A stretch of DNA of 5,368 nt from an uncultured Clostridia bacterium. Its GTDB lineage: Bacteria; Bacillota_A; Clostridia; Peptostreptococcales; Anaerovoracaceae. The notes below the pieces were generated by a model. The model was not told where the DNA came from. It did no database searches and worked only from the letters and a program-made list of their open reading frames with translations. The DNA lies in contig CAMCER010000069.1 in the NCBI GenBank assembly GCA_945873875.1, positions 1 through 5,368 on the forward strand, written 5' to 3'. Of this stretch, positions 5,310 through 5,368 are shown piece after piece (the first letter of the stretch is position 1; each line of letters opens with the position of its first letter). Made by a program: the position numbers and the translations under genes.

Positions 5310-5368
5310 TTTTTCGTGGATTGTCAAACTAAGTGCAACACTGCGTCGTAGAAGACTTCATAAGGGGT
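5310..5368 (+). mobile_element. Possible left edge of an IS30-like insertion sequence
   Basis: The segment TTGTCAAACTAAGTGCAACA (5321-5340) resembles the terminal inverted repeats of IS30-family elements, which contain a GTCAA...GCAACA core. It is followed by an AT/purine-rich leader (CTTCATAAGGGG) of the kind that precedes a transposase start. No transposase codons, second inverted repeat or target duplication lie inside the window, so this is a tentative reading from memory of the family. The exact edge is unknown. Confidence 0.25.

Overview
The window looks like an ordinary chromosomal segment of a low-to-mid GC Gram-positive anaerobe (Bacillota, class Clostridia, probably Lachnospirales or a relative). 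This rests on AGGAGG-type ribosome binding sites, sigma-A promoters with extended -10 boxes, frequent ATA/AGA/AGG codons, and a LytS-type kinase paired with a REC-wHTH-BTAD (SAPR-type) response regulator. No database search was possible, so the taxon is inferred.

Layout. Five genes lie on the minus strand, read right to left: a RarD-type DMT permease (3522-4424, interrupted by an in-frame TGA), a LOG/TIGR00730 family protein (2934-3476), a seven-helix LytS-like sensor histidine kinase (1549-2835), its response regulator (746-1552, interrupted by an in-frame TAG exactly in the linker between receiver and DNA-binding domain), and a polytopic membrane protein that runs off the left edge (1-664). 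On the plus strand, divergent from rarD, a gene with a strong sigma-A promoter (4514-4542) encodes a two-repeat DUF6506-like protein (4615-5172). It is followed by a textbook intrinsic terminator (5235-5264). The last ~55 bases may be the edge of an IS30-like insertion sequence.

How the parts fit. The kinase and regulator genes overlap by 4 bp (TTGA) and form a two-component system. Directly upstream of the kinase gene is a perfect 2 x 11-bp tandem repeat placed 4 bp from an extended -10 box. This is the geometry known for SARP-type activators, whose DNA-binding domain is related to that of this regulator, so the repeat is a strong candidate for its own binding site (autoregulation). The membrane protein downstream has its own extended -10 box and may be an output gene.

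Main oddities. Two genes of the same block each carry one in-frame stop codon with convincing, unshifted family sequence on both sides (TAG in the regulator, TGA in rarD). Point-mutational decay, consensus base errors, or readthrough in the case of the TAG are the candidate explanations. TGA ends the other minus-strand genes normally, so a general reassignment of TGA is unlikely. I saw no CRISPR array, tRNA, rRNA or riboswitch.
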